Source: Solen grandis
Taxonomy: Eukaryota > Mollusca > Bivalvia > Adapedonta > Solenidae
Direction of reading: 5' to 3'
DNA: 64,000 bases
Assembly: GCA_021229015.1 (NCBI GenBank)
Contig: CM037781.1
Span: 39,911,897 to 39,975,896 of the forward strand
Shown: in pieces, positions 47,151 through 61,189 of the stretch
Layout of the letters: every line of letters starts with the position of its first letter
Position numbering within the stretch: the first letter of the stretch is position 1
The notes under the pieces: generated by a model
Told to the model about the DNA's origin: nothing
The model's input: only the letters and a program-made list of their open reading frames with translations
Databases searched by the model: none
Made by a program: the position numbers and the translations under genes

Positions 47151-47662
47151 AAAAGTAAATGAAATAATGATAAATAATAAATAAAATCGTATGGTACGGT
47201 TCTCATGATAACGTAAATAATTTATTCGTAATTAAGACATATACGTATAAGAAATGATAAATTAAGCTACAAGAAGGCTAACACCGAGCTATAAATATGT
47301 ATAAATAAGTTATCAACGAAAAGATACTCATAAATAAATATAGCCTAAATAGAGTAGTTTTTTAATACACCGGCTTACGTACACGTGTCCCGGAATTTTC
47401 GCAACTTTCTCTATATAGTTTAAGCAAATTTCACTCAAATCGTTCAGGAAAGATACGAGCAAGTGAAATATATCGCCCCGAGGGTCGCATTAGGATATAA
47501 ATATAAAGGTATTCCTACGTTAAAAAAAAGGTATATAACGTTTTCTTCAGAAACGATTTTTCAAACGATTTTATGCGATTTTCGAAGCTTCGTATACATC
47601 CATATTTGTTACGTTAAACCGTTGAAAAACCGATCCTAAGCAGCACGCACTCATGAAGAGAA

Positions 47663-47724
47663 GGAGAGAGAGAGAGAGAGAGCGCGCGCGAGAGAACGAA
47701 AGGGGGGGGGGGGGGGGGGGGGGG
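47663..47724. repeat. (GA)n, GC-alternating stretch and 23-nt G run
   Basis: GA repeats at 47663-47682, GCGCGCGCG after it, then G at 47702-47724. The G run could form a quadruplex. Confidence 0.95.
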
Positions 47725-48270
47725 TTACATATGCGTTCCAATGGCGCGTTCGACGATTGGTCGATTCGATCGCGAGACCGATTTGAAATTCCGATAAACG
47801 AATGATATTATTGAATGATTTATTTTTCATTTTACTCTCGTAGTTCCGCCTTATTTACTAGACTTCTTGTCTTAATAAAAGAATACCTAAAAAAAAAAAA
47901 AAACAATACGGTACAAAAAAAAAAAAGCATTAATACGCATATAGAAAAACGAACGTTAGAACATACACGCGTACAAAACGCGCTCATTACGGGGAAATAT
48001 GACGAGATAGAGAGAAATGATAGAAAAAATAACAATAATACGCATATAGATTAAAATGTTCGGTTTAATTCGTAAACGCAGAGTCATACAGTAAATAATC
48101 ATTATACGTCCGAGGACGGGTGAGACAATTTGTTTACATATCAAATAATTGTAAGTCGTAATAGAAAAGCGCATCAAGAAATGAAGAGTGAGAGAAAGGA
48201 AGGGAGAAAAAAAGATAAAACACACGCACGCGCGCGGTCATGAAGAGAGGAAAGAAAAAAGAAAATTCGT

Positions 48271-48893
48271 TTTATGTCAATAATCGATAACGCAATACCC
48301 TATCTGCCTACCCGTGTTTACAAGTTTTATCATCGAGCCGGTTACGGCCATGTAATTATTAATATTATTGTGAAGTCGACAAGGATCGCCGCGAGCGAAA
48401 CTGCGTTTTCCCATAGTCGAACTAATAGTGAGTAAATTCTAATTAAGGGATGCGGATTCCAGATTTTATTGATACTCTCGGTACAATTGTAAATGCGAAG
48501 TTGTACATAATCGACAGTGCATACGTATATAAGGTAATTATAATTAATGCTAAAATATGATATAATATTATATTCAAATTATAATTTATTTATAATATTA
48601 TTGAAAAGAGTCTCGTACACATTTGTTTTATGTCAATAATCGATAACGCAATACTAGTACTCTGCCTGTATACCCGCGTTTACAATTTTTATCATCGAGC
48701 CAGTCACGAAGATGTAATTATTAATATTATTGTTAAGTCAACAAGGGTCGCCGCGGGCGTAACTGTATTTTTCAATAGTCGGAAAAATCGTGAGTAAATT
48801 CTAATTAAGGGATGCTGATTTCAGATTTTATAGATACTCTCGGTACAATTATAAACGCGAAGTTGTACATAATCGACATTGCATTCGTATATA
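48271..48893 (-). repeat. 355-bp tandem repeat, right array, inverted (~1.75 units)
   Basis: TTTATGTCAATAATCG starts at 48271 and again at 48627 (356 bp). The sequence is the reverse complement of the left array and runs into the gap. Confidence 0.9.
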
Positions 48894-48993
48894 NNNNNNN
48901 NNNNNNNNNNNNNNNNNNNNNNNNNNNNNNNNNNNNNNNNNNNNNNNNNNNNNNNNNNNNNNNNNNNNNNNNNNNNNNNNNNNNNNNNNNNNN
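48894..48993. other. Assembly gap of 100 N
   Basis: Exactly 100 N, a conventional unknown-length scaffold gap, placed inside the 355-bp repeat. Confidence 0.99.
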
Positions 48994-49344
48994 AATGTAT
49001 CATTTGATATAATCAAATATTGATCATTTTGTATCAGTACAAATATTGAATCCATCAATCTGACCGATACGCACCCCTACTTTCTATGAAGATGAAAATT
49101 CACTATCATAACTGTTTTATCCTTTATCAGAGACACAAGAAATGTGGAGATCCACAAGAACCAGATTTTCTGTATGGAAATTATGTACCCATTTTTTTAC
49201 CTTTAACCTTTGACCTTGATCTTAAATCTTTGGACCTGGGGTCATTTGTGCCTGCATGCATGTTATCTCCTTATGCTGTGCACACCCTCATGATCAATGA
49301 GAATTTTTAACAAGTTCTTTTATAAATATTTTAGTTTAAACTTT

Positions 49345-49440
49345 TTCCTTTTACGTCAACTGGGAAACAAGTTCTTACAACTTATGCTAATCGTTCTCGA
49401 AGGCTTTTGGATTGTACTAGTACTTTGTTCCTGGGAAGTT
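49345..49440 (-). mobile_element. SINE family C tail fragment
   Basis: ACGTCAACTGGGAAACAAGT and GTACTAGTACTTTGTTCCTG match the copy at 11766. Confidence 0.65.
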
Positions 49441-51383
49441 AATGAAAATTATAAAGTTTGCGTGCAAGTTATAAAAGTAACCCGCAAATATTTGTCAAAA
49501 TTAAGAAATGCCAGTCAGATTTTTGAGTGTATGAGAAAACTGTTAGCATAGAGATAAAAAATAAGGAATAGCTGATAACAATATTCCATTCCACGTAGGC
49601 TGCTGCCAGTCTTATACATAAGAATGGATGATAAATTATCTGAAAAATGGGTCTGAATCAAAGGTTTCAGGCTGCCATATTGTTAGTATGCGTTAATTAC
49701 CACAAAAGCCATGTGATTCCCTGCTGTGGGAAGTAAAGGGCTTTAATGTAAAACATATTTTTGTATTTTATCTTTAAACATAATTATGCTATCAGTAAGA
49801 ATGGCTTATCAGAACCTTTACTAAATGTAATTGTATTTTGGGAAAACAAAATTAAGTTCACATTAAAAATCTTGCTTAAACCTCTAGATCTAAATTTGGG
49901 TAAAAAAAAAGCCCTGAAAATAAGTGGTATCTTAAAAACCATGAGCATTCTGTATATCATCAGATGCACTTTGTGATATCTCTGTTAAAGAGAATGTGGA
50001 ATGCATTTCTTTCTAGATAAGAATAAGCAGAAACTCAGAACATATGAACACCATTCTAGAGAATCTCCTCACTTTAATAGAACTTCCCCTCAGCTGCAGT
50101 ATAGAATTTTAAATTGAAGAGTTTAACATGTATCTGACCCATTTGCTGTATCATTCATGAAAAGTCAGTGATTTTTTCCCCCCCGGCACGTTGGGAAAAG
50201 TAGATTTGTTTGTTTCATTAAATTGGGAAAAATGTAGTCCAATTTCAAAAAGTTATAAATAATAATGTTATATTTTTCTATATAATCTAATAATGACTTT
50301 GTATTTTATTTCTGATATTGTCATTAATATCCTTCGTGATGCTACTTTATCCATGGTAACTTTACTGGAATGGAAATATGATGACACATTAAAAAAAGTT
50401 GCTGAAGATGTTATTGTTGTCATGATTCTACAGGAATACTCCTGACTGAACTGGAAATATATATTTTTTTTGTCAAACTCATCGTTGAAGTCTATTTTTA
50501 GAAACACACAGGTAAAACCTGTTGAGAGTATATAACAGAGAAATCCAGGTAACTGTCTTGTCTGTTGCATCAACAAGAAGAGATGTAACAAGGTTTAAAA
50601 CTTGCTAAACCAATTTTTTTTCTCTTACCTTGTACGTTCCTCATTCAATCCCTACACATTTGTGTTTAATTTTCCAAACTTGCTTTACTTTTGAGATGAT
50701 GGATTGAAATGTTTTATCTCTGTTAGTGGAAGATCTCGGTGTTTATTTTGTCTATCTATCGACATTTTATTATTCAAACTTGATTAATGATGTTAAGGAA
50801 TACGTACAGGTAATGCTTTATCTTTCTTTTGTTGTCGATTTTGTTAACATATCTTTTTTTTATACTCTTTTTATAATCAGGGTTCAGATGAAGAAAAAAA
50901 AGATTTTACTTTAACAAAATTCAAAATGAATTTTGCAATTGTTGTTTATATTAAACAGACAAAAAACAACAACTTGTATTATGAAATGTTATTTTCAGCT
51001 GTCAAAATAGACATGTCCTATATCAATGGAGGTACCAGTAATGTAATTATCATATTCCTCACCATCGAAAATTCCTAAAATTATCTCATCGAGTCATTAA
51101 TGTGTACATTCAGTGATGGATTATATGTCATAAGCCGTGGTAAAAATAAGAACTTAATTTCGTGGGTCAGCTTCAAACATGGTTATATAAAAAAATAAAA
51201 ATATTTAATTGAGTATCCCAGGATTTAATTGAGTTTTGTGACTATATTGCAGGTATGGATTTATCATGTGATTCCAGGAAGGTTTAAAGTGTCCACCATG
51301 TGATGTTGTAAGTGATTTGTTCCGGTGCACAAGTCATTCCCTCCGCCCAGTGTCATAACTACTAGGTTATACCCGCCCTCGGA

Positions 51384-51421
51384 ATGCCGCTAATGCCCGA
51401 GAACAAGAAACTGTCAAACAA
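51384..51421 (+). CDS. Possible first coding exon
   Basis: An ATG at 51384 opens MPLMPENKKLSN and runs to a strong donor AA|GTAAGT at 51422. The preceding 60 bp are locally GC-richer than their surroundings. If real, the next exon is beyond this window or too short to see. Confidence 0.25.
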
Positions 51422-51840
51422 GTAAGTCAACCCTGCAGTGGTGTAAAATCCCAGAAATTATCATCCTGGCCCTAGCTTTTCCAAAATTTGAGGTAGTAAA
51501 ATAAAAAAATAAAAAAGAAGTGTTCTAATTTTTCAATTGCTCTACACAGATTTTCACTGGCCAGGGCAAGTGGAATTTTACACTGCTCTAATTTATGATA
51601 TGACAATGGTATCCTGTCATAGTAGTTGTTTATATCACATCATTTTCATCAGCAGCATAACATAATAGCCATCATTATCATCATTTATCAAGATACTCTG
51701 CAAGGGAACATGTGTTACATGCTTAGAATGAAGTTAGCGTGTTGGAGGCATTGTAACAGTTAGCATCCTTCCAGCATGCTGGTGTTTACCTGTAGAAGCA
51801 GGCGGCGGTGTGTTAGTCAGCAGTTTGTATGATAATCACC

Positions 51841-51969
51841 ATGGAGTACCTGCTCATCACCCACCCTGGCACCTGTCAAACCTATCAGCCCCAGGAGACA
51901 ATCTACAGTGTCCTATTTGGGTCAGAAAGGGATGGGGATTACAGCAGGGATCTTTCTGGACCAAGTTGA
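51841..51969 (+). CDS. Small ORF, 42 residues, in a good start context
   Basis: ATG in CACCATGG, product MEYLLITHPGTCQTYQPQET and on to TGA. No known motif. The region 51720-51970 is GC-richer than neighbours and may instead be regulatory. Confidence 0.2.
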   Translation: MEYLLITHPGTCQTYQPQETIYSVLFGSERDGDYSRDLSGPS

Positions 51970-52494
51970 TATGTTCTGTTTTTATGTAATTTTTGCTGAA
52001 TATCATATTCAAATTTGATAAAATAGGGGAAAATGATCATGTTAAATATAAGAAAGTAATATCTACATAGGGCCTAAATGCAAGCACCCTTCAAATTTGG
52101 AGAGTTTGTGAAGAAAATTTTAGAAATTTTGTAAAAATAGTAACTGAAAATCAAGGGAGTGAAAGTAAAGTATAAATTGATCAATTTATCAACATTTGCT
52201 ATTCATAAAGCTGCCTATATGGAAAAAAAAAATCACTTATTTTCTGAAGATTTATTGGGATTTTTTTACATTCAGTTTGGGAAGACAGTTTTTAAAGACG
52301 TTGGGAATATAGGTGAATGCCAGCTATAAAAACACCTGAACCCTTGAAATCACTCACAGGTCATGGACAAGTACTCCCTGTTTTTGCAACATTAGATGTT
52401 TTTATCATGATTTTTTCTTACATGATTATCCCTTGGGTGGGATTGTTGGTGTTTATATAGGTATTACTAATGAGGGGTAAATGGAGTAAAAAGT

Positions 52495-52645
52495 TTCCTT
52501 TCTCAGTGGTTCCTGGTTTGGGTTGGACCAGTACTTTGTGCCTGGGAAGGTCATGAAAAATTCAGCCTACATCAGGGTTCAAACTCACAACCTTAGAAAC
52601 CTCAGTAATGTTAGCTACCTCTAAATCACAGTTCCTACACCTTAA
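52495..52645 (-). mobile_element. SINE family C with degraded head
   Basis: GGACCAGTACTTTGTGCCTG then GGGTTCAAACTCACAACC (B box complement). Confidence 0.75.
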
Positions 52646-52761
52646 TGTCATATTTTGATGAGAAAATGTTCCATTGTCTTGAATTAAGGGAAATAAAAAT
52701 CATCATGGGGTAAATAACAGATTTGGGAAAAACTGCGTAAATTTAAAGAGCTTTTATAAGG

Positions 52762-52808
52762 GAAGATTATTACTATTATTATTACTATTATTATTACTAT
52801 TATTATTA
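52762..52808. repeat. (TTA)n-like microsatellite
   Basis: TATTACTATTAT repeats. Confidence 0.9.
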
Positions 52809-55529
52809 TGCCACATTTATAAAGCACTCTTATCAAGCATAATTGCATGTTCAAAGGTGCTGTACACAGAATGATAAATATATAAATGTACATGAAATAT
52901 ATGTTTAAATTATATCAAATAACAAGATGCTTATAAAGGGGAAAATATGCTATATGATGGTCAATCATATCTGACTTTCAAATTTTTGTGATGCATTATG
53001 AATCATTATTAAGATAAAGAGTCTTTAATATGGGTGAATATACCATAGTGAATAAACTGAAGTTGGAATGTAAACACTGCTCTTAACCTTTCTCTTGACC
53101 CTGTTGTTTATCCTTTTATATTCAGGTCTTGGTGACAAAAGTGAAATCAATTATCTCGATTGACCAAATTTATATTCTGACATAAAATGGTCCTTTAACA
53201 CAGAAAAGCTTTTAAAATTAACTGTTAACCAACAATAGCTGGAAATTACTTCAGGTGAAAGAGAATGTAGGGAGAGATAAAGGGGCTTAAAAAGAAAGAT
53301 TGTATCAGATGGACCGACTTTAGAAAGCTCAAATGAAAACAATAAACATTGCTGATGTGTTTGATAAGGGATAAGCCTGTTGACACTCAGCCTTTGTGAT
53401 GAGTTGACAATTCCCTAAATTCCACTCTAAATATTGAATTCCTTCATTACCATTATTTGGGTCCCAGGGGGAGCCAGCCCTTTGTGTCCTTTCATGTGTA
53501 ATATATGTCACTGATCAATTGCCTAGGTAATCAATTCTAACGGCTTATTGGAAAATTTGAATAGTGGGAGGTCCCCATTGCCCTGTAAGGGGTTTATGGG
53601 TAGAAATGGGTCGCAGCATGTTTACCTGTTGGTGATCGCTCAGTGAGGCATTATGGGACAGATTGGGGCATGTTGACAGCAAATCAGCTGATTGATGTCA
53701 AAATATAAATTCTGCAGCATAGGGCACTGGTGTTTTTGCAGATGTGAAAGCTATTTTGTATGTTTGTTGAAAATTGCAAATATTGAATAAATGGATTCTG
53801 TGCAGATCAGCGTGGTGTTCAGGTTGAATTATTTCTGTGAATTCTTGCTGTGTTGATGAATGATGCTCCCAGTACATGTGGATTAAATGCTGGATTTACA
53901 GTGGATTTGTTCAGAGTGGTGAAAAACTGGTTAGGTGACATATTTTGCTATTTATCCTTTTAATGATGTTTGAGTGCTGCTGTTAATGATAAGGTATTGT
54001 AAAATTAAAGTTGCATATCAAATGTTCTTAAAATATTTCATTCTTTTGAAATATTAATATAAGTTTAACAAGTTATTTATCTAAACAGGAAATTATGTCT
54101 GGAATGTTCAGTTCTTTATATTATAAAAGGATATATTTGCTGGTTTTAATAATTTGCTGAGACATCAGAAACTTGCAGGCTGATCATGTTTTATAATGTT
54201 CATTAATTATTAAAAAAAATGAGGAGCTTAATTGAATTTCAGATCTAGTCATTCTTGAGAATGGGTTCCCCTCCCATTTTGCTTTTCAGTGGTTTCCCAT
54301 AGTTGAGTTTAGTATGAAGCTATACGTTATTATGTATTGTATATCTAGACATAGAGAGAGATTTTATTATACCTTTTCTTATGGCCATAAATATTACTTC
54401 TGGACATCTCATCATCCTCTGTAAATATAGTGCAATAATCCGCATTTATGACATTGGCTTTGACCTTTAAGGGCTAAACGGTTTATGACATCATTGACAT
54501 TTTGTGCAGAAAAACTTAGTGCACTTTTTGTTGATATTTAACGCTGACACTTTGGTTTGAATTGTTTCGAGGGTGTGCTGACAGGTTGAAATTTGAGGGA
54601 CTTTTCATTGTAATGATTCACAATGTTGGTTTCCATTCTGCTGGTTCCAGTTTTCATTCCAACTATTGTGTGTTTTCTATATTATTTATGATGCTCTCTG
54701 ATTTATTGATTTTCCAGGTAGTCACCCACCTGTGTGTCTGATATTGGGTCAGTTTTCCTTTTCATATACATTGTCATTTACTTTGTACATAACACAATGA
54801 AAACTGTCATTAATTAATTATCTGCGTGTCAGTATATATGAGTGGACCAATTAGATGGATTTTGTTCAGTTTATTGGAAAAAAATGGCTAATTGTGGTGG
54901 TAAGTTGGCTGGAATAATATTTACCTGATAGAATCTAACTATAGAGGATTATTTATTAACAATTTACCCTAATGCAGGTTAAAGATACAACTTTACTTAT
55001 AGAAAATTGATATTTTGTGTATTTGGAGGTCATCTTTACTAACAGACAATGTATGTACCTTCTCAAAAGCAAACAAGTAAGGTTTTTTTGAGGTCAAAAG
55101 TTTGTGTCCAAACTGGTTTTAATATTTCGTGTGACTATTTGGTGAGCAATCCAGCCAGTTAACAGATTCTGATTGTCTGTAATTGTTCAAAGGAATCAAG
55201 GGAGATGAACAGACTTATGATCTTAATGATCTCTTTTAAGCCAGATATGGCTGGCCTTATATTGCAGTAGAGATGACTCTGAATAATTTAAACTTCTGAT
55301 TTATTATGCATGGTTTAATTATTTTAGGAATTTCTCCCATAAACTATTTTTTGGCTTATTGTGATTTTTTTCTGCAGATGACAGTAGACTACATTTGCCT
55401 GCTACAGCATTATATCATTATAAAACTGATTTGCTTGATTGCGGTATCATACCACATGTTCCATAGAGTGATACAGGGCAGTGTCTGTAGAAGAAAATCA
55501 GTCAAAATATTGAAATAAGGTTGTTAGGA

Positions 55530-55745
55530 AGTCGTGAAAAATGGTACTGGTATAGTTCCCTTGCTTGGCACTCAGCGTATAAGGGTGTTCCAGGACTGGT
55601 TGGCCCGGTGTCCGGATAATGTGATTGGGTGTGGTATCATGCCACATGTCTATGGCGTGCTACTGCAGTGTGACAGCACTATATCTGTCTCAAGTAGATA
55701 TCGTCTCCAAATGACTGAAATACTGTCGGTTGGACATTAAACCCA
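55530..55745 (+). mobile_element. SINE family B, plus strand, 5'-truncated
   Basis: GTCGTGAAAAATGGTACTGG through CAGGACTGGTTGGCCCGGTG to GTCGGTTGGACATTAAACCC; lacks the tRNA-like head. Confidence 0.85.
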
Positions 55746-55819
55746 TGGGTAAAAGTTATCAGGAATTTTCCTGAACTTAAGGTTTTTGTGATTGCCAAAT
55801 GACTTCTATAAAAGAACTA

Positions 55820-56729
55820 CAGTGAAACCTCGTTAGTCCGGGCTCCATTATTCCGGAAACCTCGCCATCCGGACACTTTTCTCTGGGAACGGATTTCCAC
55901 AACGTAAAAATGATTCGATAATACGGAAATTCGCGTTCCGGATCCGGACATCCATTTTGGGAACCAATCTTCCATTTGCTATTTAAAATGACTCGATAAT
56001 CCGGGTACCAGTTCAGACTGGATTTCCCACCTACTATTTTTAGACATCATTCGGACTACTCTTTGCGCGTGACTGTTATAGAAGTGTCACCTGCAGATTG
56101 TTTACACATAGCCGCGAGCGCTTCACACTAATCAGTCCAGAGAACAGGGGGCAATTAAGGGCTGGTATAGCCGCAAGCTACATATATAACTAGCGAGTGA
56201 AGAAGGTGAAATTTATTCACAGCTGCAGATGTATGCTGTAAAAAGAGACAGAAAAGCCAACCATCCTTTAGATCGTCTTTTGTTTATATGTTTTGTTTTC
56301 AGTGCGTACATTTAATATTCATTTGTTTGTGACTGTTTTGGCTAAAATAATTAAATCCAAATCATTTTGCTCACGAATGCAGAACAAGAAATGGGTCACA
56401 ATTATGCTGTCACCTACTTAAGGTGTCTTTTTCTTCTCTTAAAGAATGCTGATGTCAAGAATGGATTTAAATAAAATTAAACCATCATTTGTAAACATCA
56501 ATTTAAATACATAATCATATATAGTCCTAAGCATATAATTTTAAATATAATTATTATTAATGGAAAACAAACATAAACACACACATACACACAGTGTACA
56601 ATGAGAAAGTATGAAAGAAAGAAAGAAAAAAGAAGAAGAGAGATATGGATTGATTCATTAATACGGAAAATTCATTAATCCGGAAATTTAAACAAGGACC
56701 AAAGTGTCCGGACTAATGAGGTTTCACTG
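55820..56729. mobile_element. pogo/Tigger-like non-autonomous DNA transposon
   Basis: Terminal inverted repeats of about 24 bp, CAGTGAAACCTCGTTAGTCC at the left, one mismatch at the right, flanked by TA on both sides (55818-55819, 56730-56731). Subterminal TAATCCGG/ATTCCGG motifs repeat. No transposase frame in 910 bp. Confidence 0.88.
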
Positions 56730-59700
56730 TATATAAAAAATGGCTAAAATCAGGATTTTCAGGTGTTTTTTTTTTAATTTTCAACTTTTACCCATGTAAA
56801 CCCAATAAACAAGCAAACAAAAGGTTGTTGGGATGTAAAACAAACAGTGAGTGAACTTTAGCTGCTATGTATGTTCAATCTGAAAATGTTAACAAGTACA
56901 CTTGATTTCATACCTGATGTAGTCTCATAACTAGCAATTACTATAATATCAGGATAGCTGATCGTGCCAATATTTCCCTTCATTATACATAGTGTCAGCT
57001 CCTTCTTTTGTCATGAAACATACGGTTGCATTGCTCAGATTTTCTAGCTCTGTGGTTAGCATAATTTTGTGTATATTTTGCATTATAACGCCAAATAAAT
57101 AATCTGTAACTTAGATAATTATACTGTAATGGTATACATGCAAAACATCATCAGACATGTGCAAGTATGTTAAGTTGTTAACCCTGCTTGGAGGTACTTA
57201 TCAGTGCTGCATAAATTAAAATCATTCACACAGAGCCTCACTTTCATTTACTCAACACTGATTGGTTGACTGTTAATTGTTATGCAAATTTGTCCTTTGT
57301 AAATGTCTCACTTAATCAGCAGGGGTAAACTTGTGTGAAATTTCAATCAGGAACTGGAGAAGTGTCACTTGATCACTGATTTAATCATTAGTCGTGAGCC
57401 TTTGATCTTACAATTACTGCTGTAGTATTAAGTGGCCGACTGCAGTACAAAGATAGTGCAGAACTTATGTTAATGGAATTGGGAAATATTGTGTTCTTTT
57501 TGACTGCATTGATCTAGAACCAAAAATAATTTTGTTTTATATTTTGAGGACATAGGCAACTCACTGACTTTGACATACAGTAGTTTTTCCCTAATTTTAT
57601 TATATCTTACTCTTCTTCCTTTTACAAACAATTAAGTTGAAATTTGTATATTTGGATTAGGATAAATGGAAGCTCCCAACTCCTTAAAAAAGGATATAAA
57701 CAGTTCAGGATGTAAACTTGGGGATAGGGTGTCTGTCTTACAAATAAATATTAACAGATACTTTAATGAAATTCTTAACCATTTTATTTTGATTATCATC
57801 AGAAATATTTTAAAGATTTTCTAAAAATAAATCGGCATAAGATTTCTGTCAGGAATTTACTGTTATTTTCATTGGTTTTCTGTTAAACTCTGTGTTAAAC
57901 AACATTTTCCCTACAATTTTCTGTTATTTGTTCTGTCATTAGCTCAAAATTGCCCTCCATTATAGGAAGTGGAAGGCTACAATCATCCAATTTTTCTGTC
58001 AGCAGAAACATTTTCACTTTTTTCCCCCACCATTTCTGTTCAGATCAATACAATATTACCATGGAAGTCATCTAGCACTGCTGGTTTCTTCACAGGGAAT
58101 TGTATGGCACTGCATCAAAGATAGGAGCTTATCATTTTATTGACTTCAGGCTGCAGGTACCTGTGAAACCAACGATATGAATATTGGTAAATTGATTGTA
58201 AAGTCCGTGGACTTGATTCGTGTTTTTAGCAGTCCCTTGTTGTGGGTCGCACACATGTCACAGGGTTTAAATGGCAGCTTGTCATTTTGTTTTATGGGTG
58301 TGAAGTATGGGGATTTATTGAAATGAATGATTGATTATGATATTCTTTATTATATAGAGATTAGACAAATGAATTTAGGCATGTAGGTTTTCATTGTGAA
58401 TCACATTAAATTTTTAAATTAAATGATTTCTAAACCAACATTAGTTTCATTACAATTTTGAAGAGAGTAAAAACTAGAAAGTCGGACTTGGAGTTGGACA
58501 TTAATTGACATTTATCTTCTGTTTGGGGACAATTTTTTGTATCTTGAATTTCAGAGAAATTTTAAGTTTGCTTTGCATGATATCTTGCTGATCTGTAGGA
58601 TTACAGAGGGATGAATTTTCTGTCATTTGAACTCAAATTTTTGACTCAAACGATATCTCTACAGCTCTGGAGTACAGAGTTATCAGTTGGCTCCTCGGAT
58701 TGTCAGGTCCTTGACCCCTGCAGGGGGTTATCAATGAGTCTCTTGATTACTGAAAGAAATCTCTTGTGAGTGTCTTGACATGTAAATTGATGGTCGAGGA
58801 TTATGCTGAACAGCCGATGCATTGGTGACACCTTGTCAAATTCTCTTGTGCTGACAATTTCGCTCTTTCTTTGGTCTAAACTACACATATATTTTGTCTG
58901 AATCGGTTTGAAAAGAAATGGTTTATCAAGTAAAGGTCTCAGTCTGAATATATATGGTGGATTGATAAAATAACTGAAATTGGATACCAGTACTTGATAC
59001 TTTTTTTACAGATTAAGAAAGTAATTAGTATCGGTAATTAATGCATTTAAGTCATTGGAAATTAACCGTGTGACTATTTCAGTGGAAACTTGACAACAGT
59101 ACTCTGAGTGAAAGAACTTTTTGCCAAGGAAGATAAAGTGAACACAACTCTGTTGTAAACCAAAAAAAAGGGGGTACTTTTGAAAGTCTGTGACAAGCGT
59201 AAGTGTCCCCCCAGTTGTATTATTGTGACAGAATTCTGGAAATGAACTGTACAGCCTTCAGACTGTGAGGATAATACAAGATAATGGTCTCTCAGAACTT
59301 GAGGTATGACCGGACTTACTTGTATGACAAATATCGCAATACTCACAATGTGCGTGTTACAGTCGGGGACTGATTTTACCTCCTCTTACTAAGAGCATGG
59401 AGCTACCATGTACTACAAGAATGTAAGTATATATATATGTTTTGTTTTGCTTTTTTGCTTAAAGGTATTTTACTGTATTTAAGGTATTTCAGCCACTGGT
59501 CTAAAGCTGTAGATGATTAATAGGAATTGGAGACATGATAAATTGTATGAACCCTATAAACTAACTCTTCAGACCTGACACTAGGTATTAAAAGTTTATG
59601 TAATATTCACTGCAATATATGGGTAATGATTATAGGCCAACATGGTTGCAGCCCCAGTGTATCAGGCTTATTCCCTAATTGCCTCACATATATAGATGGG

Positions 59701-60360
59701 TTTTGACAACTTGACAAACAGAGCAAACCCAGATCAGACTGCTCTTCTTGGACCAGGATCTGATCATGGTCTTCTCTGTTCATACAATACTGTAACTTAG
59801 ATTCCACATGTCAAAGAAAAATACTATTTCAAAAGATTCGTAAATTCATGATCAAGTCATTAATTTGCACATGAATATTCATAAGGTAGATTTAAAAGAA
59901 ATGGATGATATACAGGGCCTGATGTTGGTATATTATGATGCATTACTGTGCATGTATTACCAATAGACTTTTCTATATAACACAGAAAGTGATGTTTGAT
60001 TTTTAACAGACTATTCTGTATATTTACATACAGAAAGCATTGCAACTACTTTAATTAATGAAGCTGTCACACTCAGGGTCTTTTTGTGTCACCTGCTGTA
60101 AGCAGAGGTAATTAAAAGTCATAGGGATTACAGTTTTTCCGTCATGCTTCAGCAGGTAACACATGTGTTCCAGAGAAGCACTCTTGCTTCACTTTCAATG
60201 AGCTGGGTGACAGTTCAGCTACCTCTGAAAGGTATAAACCTGCCTCTCTATCACCTGCATTCAGTATAGATCCATTATAACGCACTTTCAGGGTTCTTGA
60301 CCTTGGTACCGTGTTATATTGGAACATTTTGTAATTATATGACAACATGAAGAAATTGAT

Positions 60361-60567
60361 GACTAGGGGACGTCAACATGGTGTCTGCAGATTACTGCAG
60401 TTCATGACTAGGGGACGTCAACATGGTGTCTGCAGATAACTGCAGTTCATGACTAGGGGACGTCAACATGGTGTCTGCAGGTTACTGCAGTTCATGACTA
60501 GGGGACGTCAACATGGTGTCTGCAGATTACTGCAGTTAATGACTAGGGGACGTCAACATGGTGTCTG
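60361..60567. repeat. 45-bp minisatellite, 4.6 units
   Basis: Units start at 60361, 60406, 60451, 60496 and 60541 with GACTAGGGGACGTCAACATG; nearly identical. Confidence 0.97.
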
Positions 60568-61169
60568 TTCATAGTAATTATAAATATATCTACTTTGTGA
60601 ATATAGTATGTATATACATATGTCAAAAGGTATACATACTTAAACATGAGAAAAGATTTAAGCTGTAGCTACATACACTGAGAATAAATAGGGCAGTGTA
60701 CTTCCCACTGAATAACCTTTTAATCCCAAGTTATACACCCGCCTTGTCGTATATAGTTCATTTAATTAAGTTCCCATGCACCTGAATACATAATTGGGTG
60801 ATTTTATGGGAAACATGATCCATGATTTTAATGATTGATGATAAAAAACGTACATTTATATCTCTCCTGAGTTCTCATGCCATGGTGTGTTAATGATAAG
60901 AGCTCCCTAGTTTTGATGAATTAATGATGATTTATATGTAGTTTGGCTTGAAACTAGAAGAAACTGAAAGAATAAAACCAGGGCTATATCATTTTGTATG
61001 AAAGTATTAATATTTTTTTTCTCTTTTATTTTCTAAAAATTTTTATTTTAGTCAGTCTTTTGTTGTAATATTTAATCAACATTTTATGTCTACTATGTGT
61101 ATAATTTTAATGTTAAAATCATACTACATAATGAAAAACAAAGGGTGGAATATAGGATAATGAGAAAAA

Positions 61170-61189
61170 TGTGTGTGTGTGTGTGTGTG
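61170..61189. repeat. (GT)n microsatellite
   Basis: Ten GT units. Confidence 0.95.

Noticed and set aside
59390..59423. Possible exon before a GTAAGTAT donor
   Set aside because: Only about five codons from an ATG, no upstream support.
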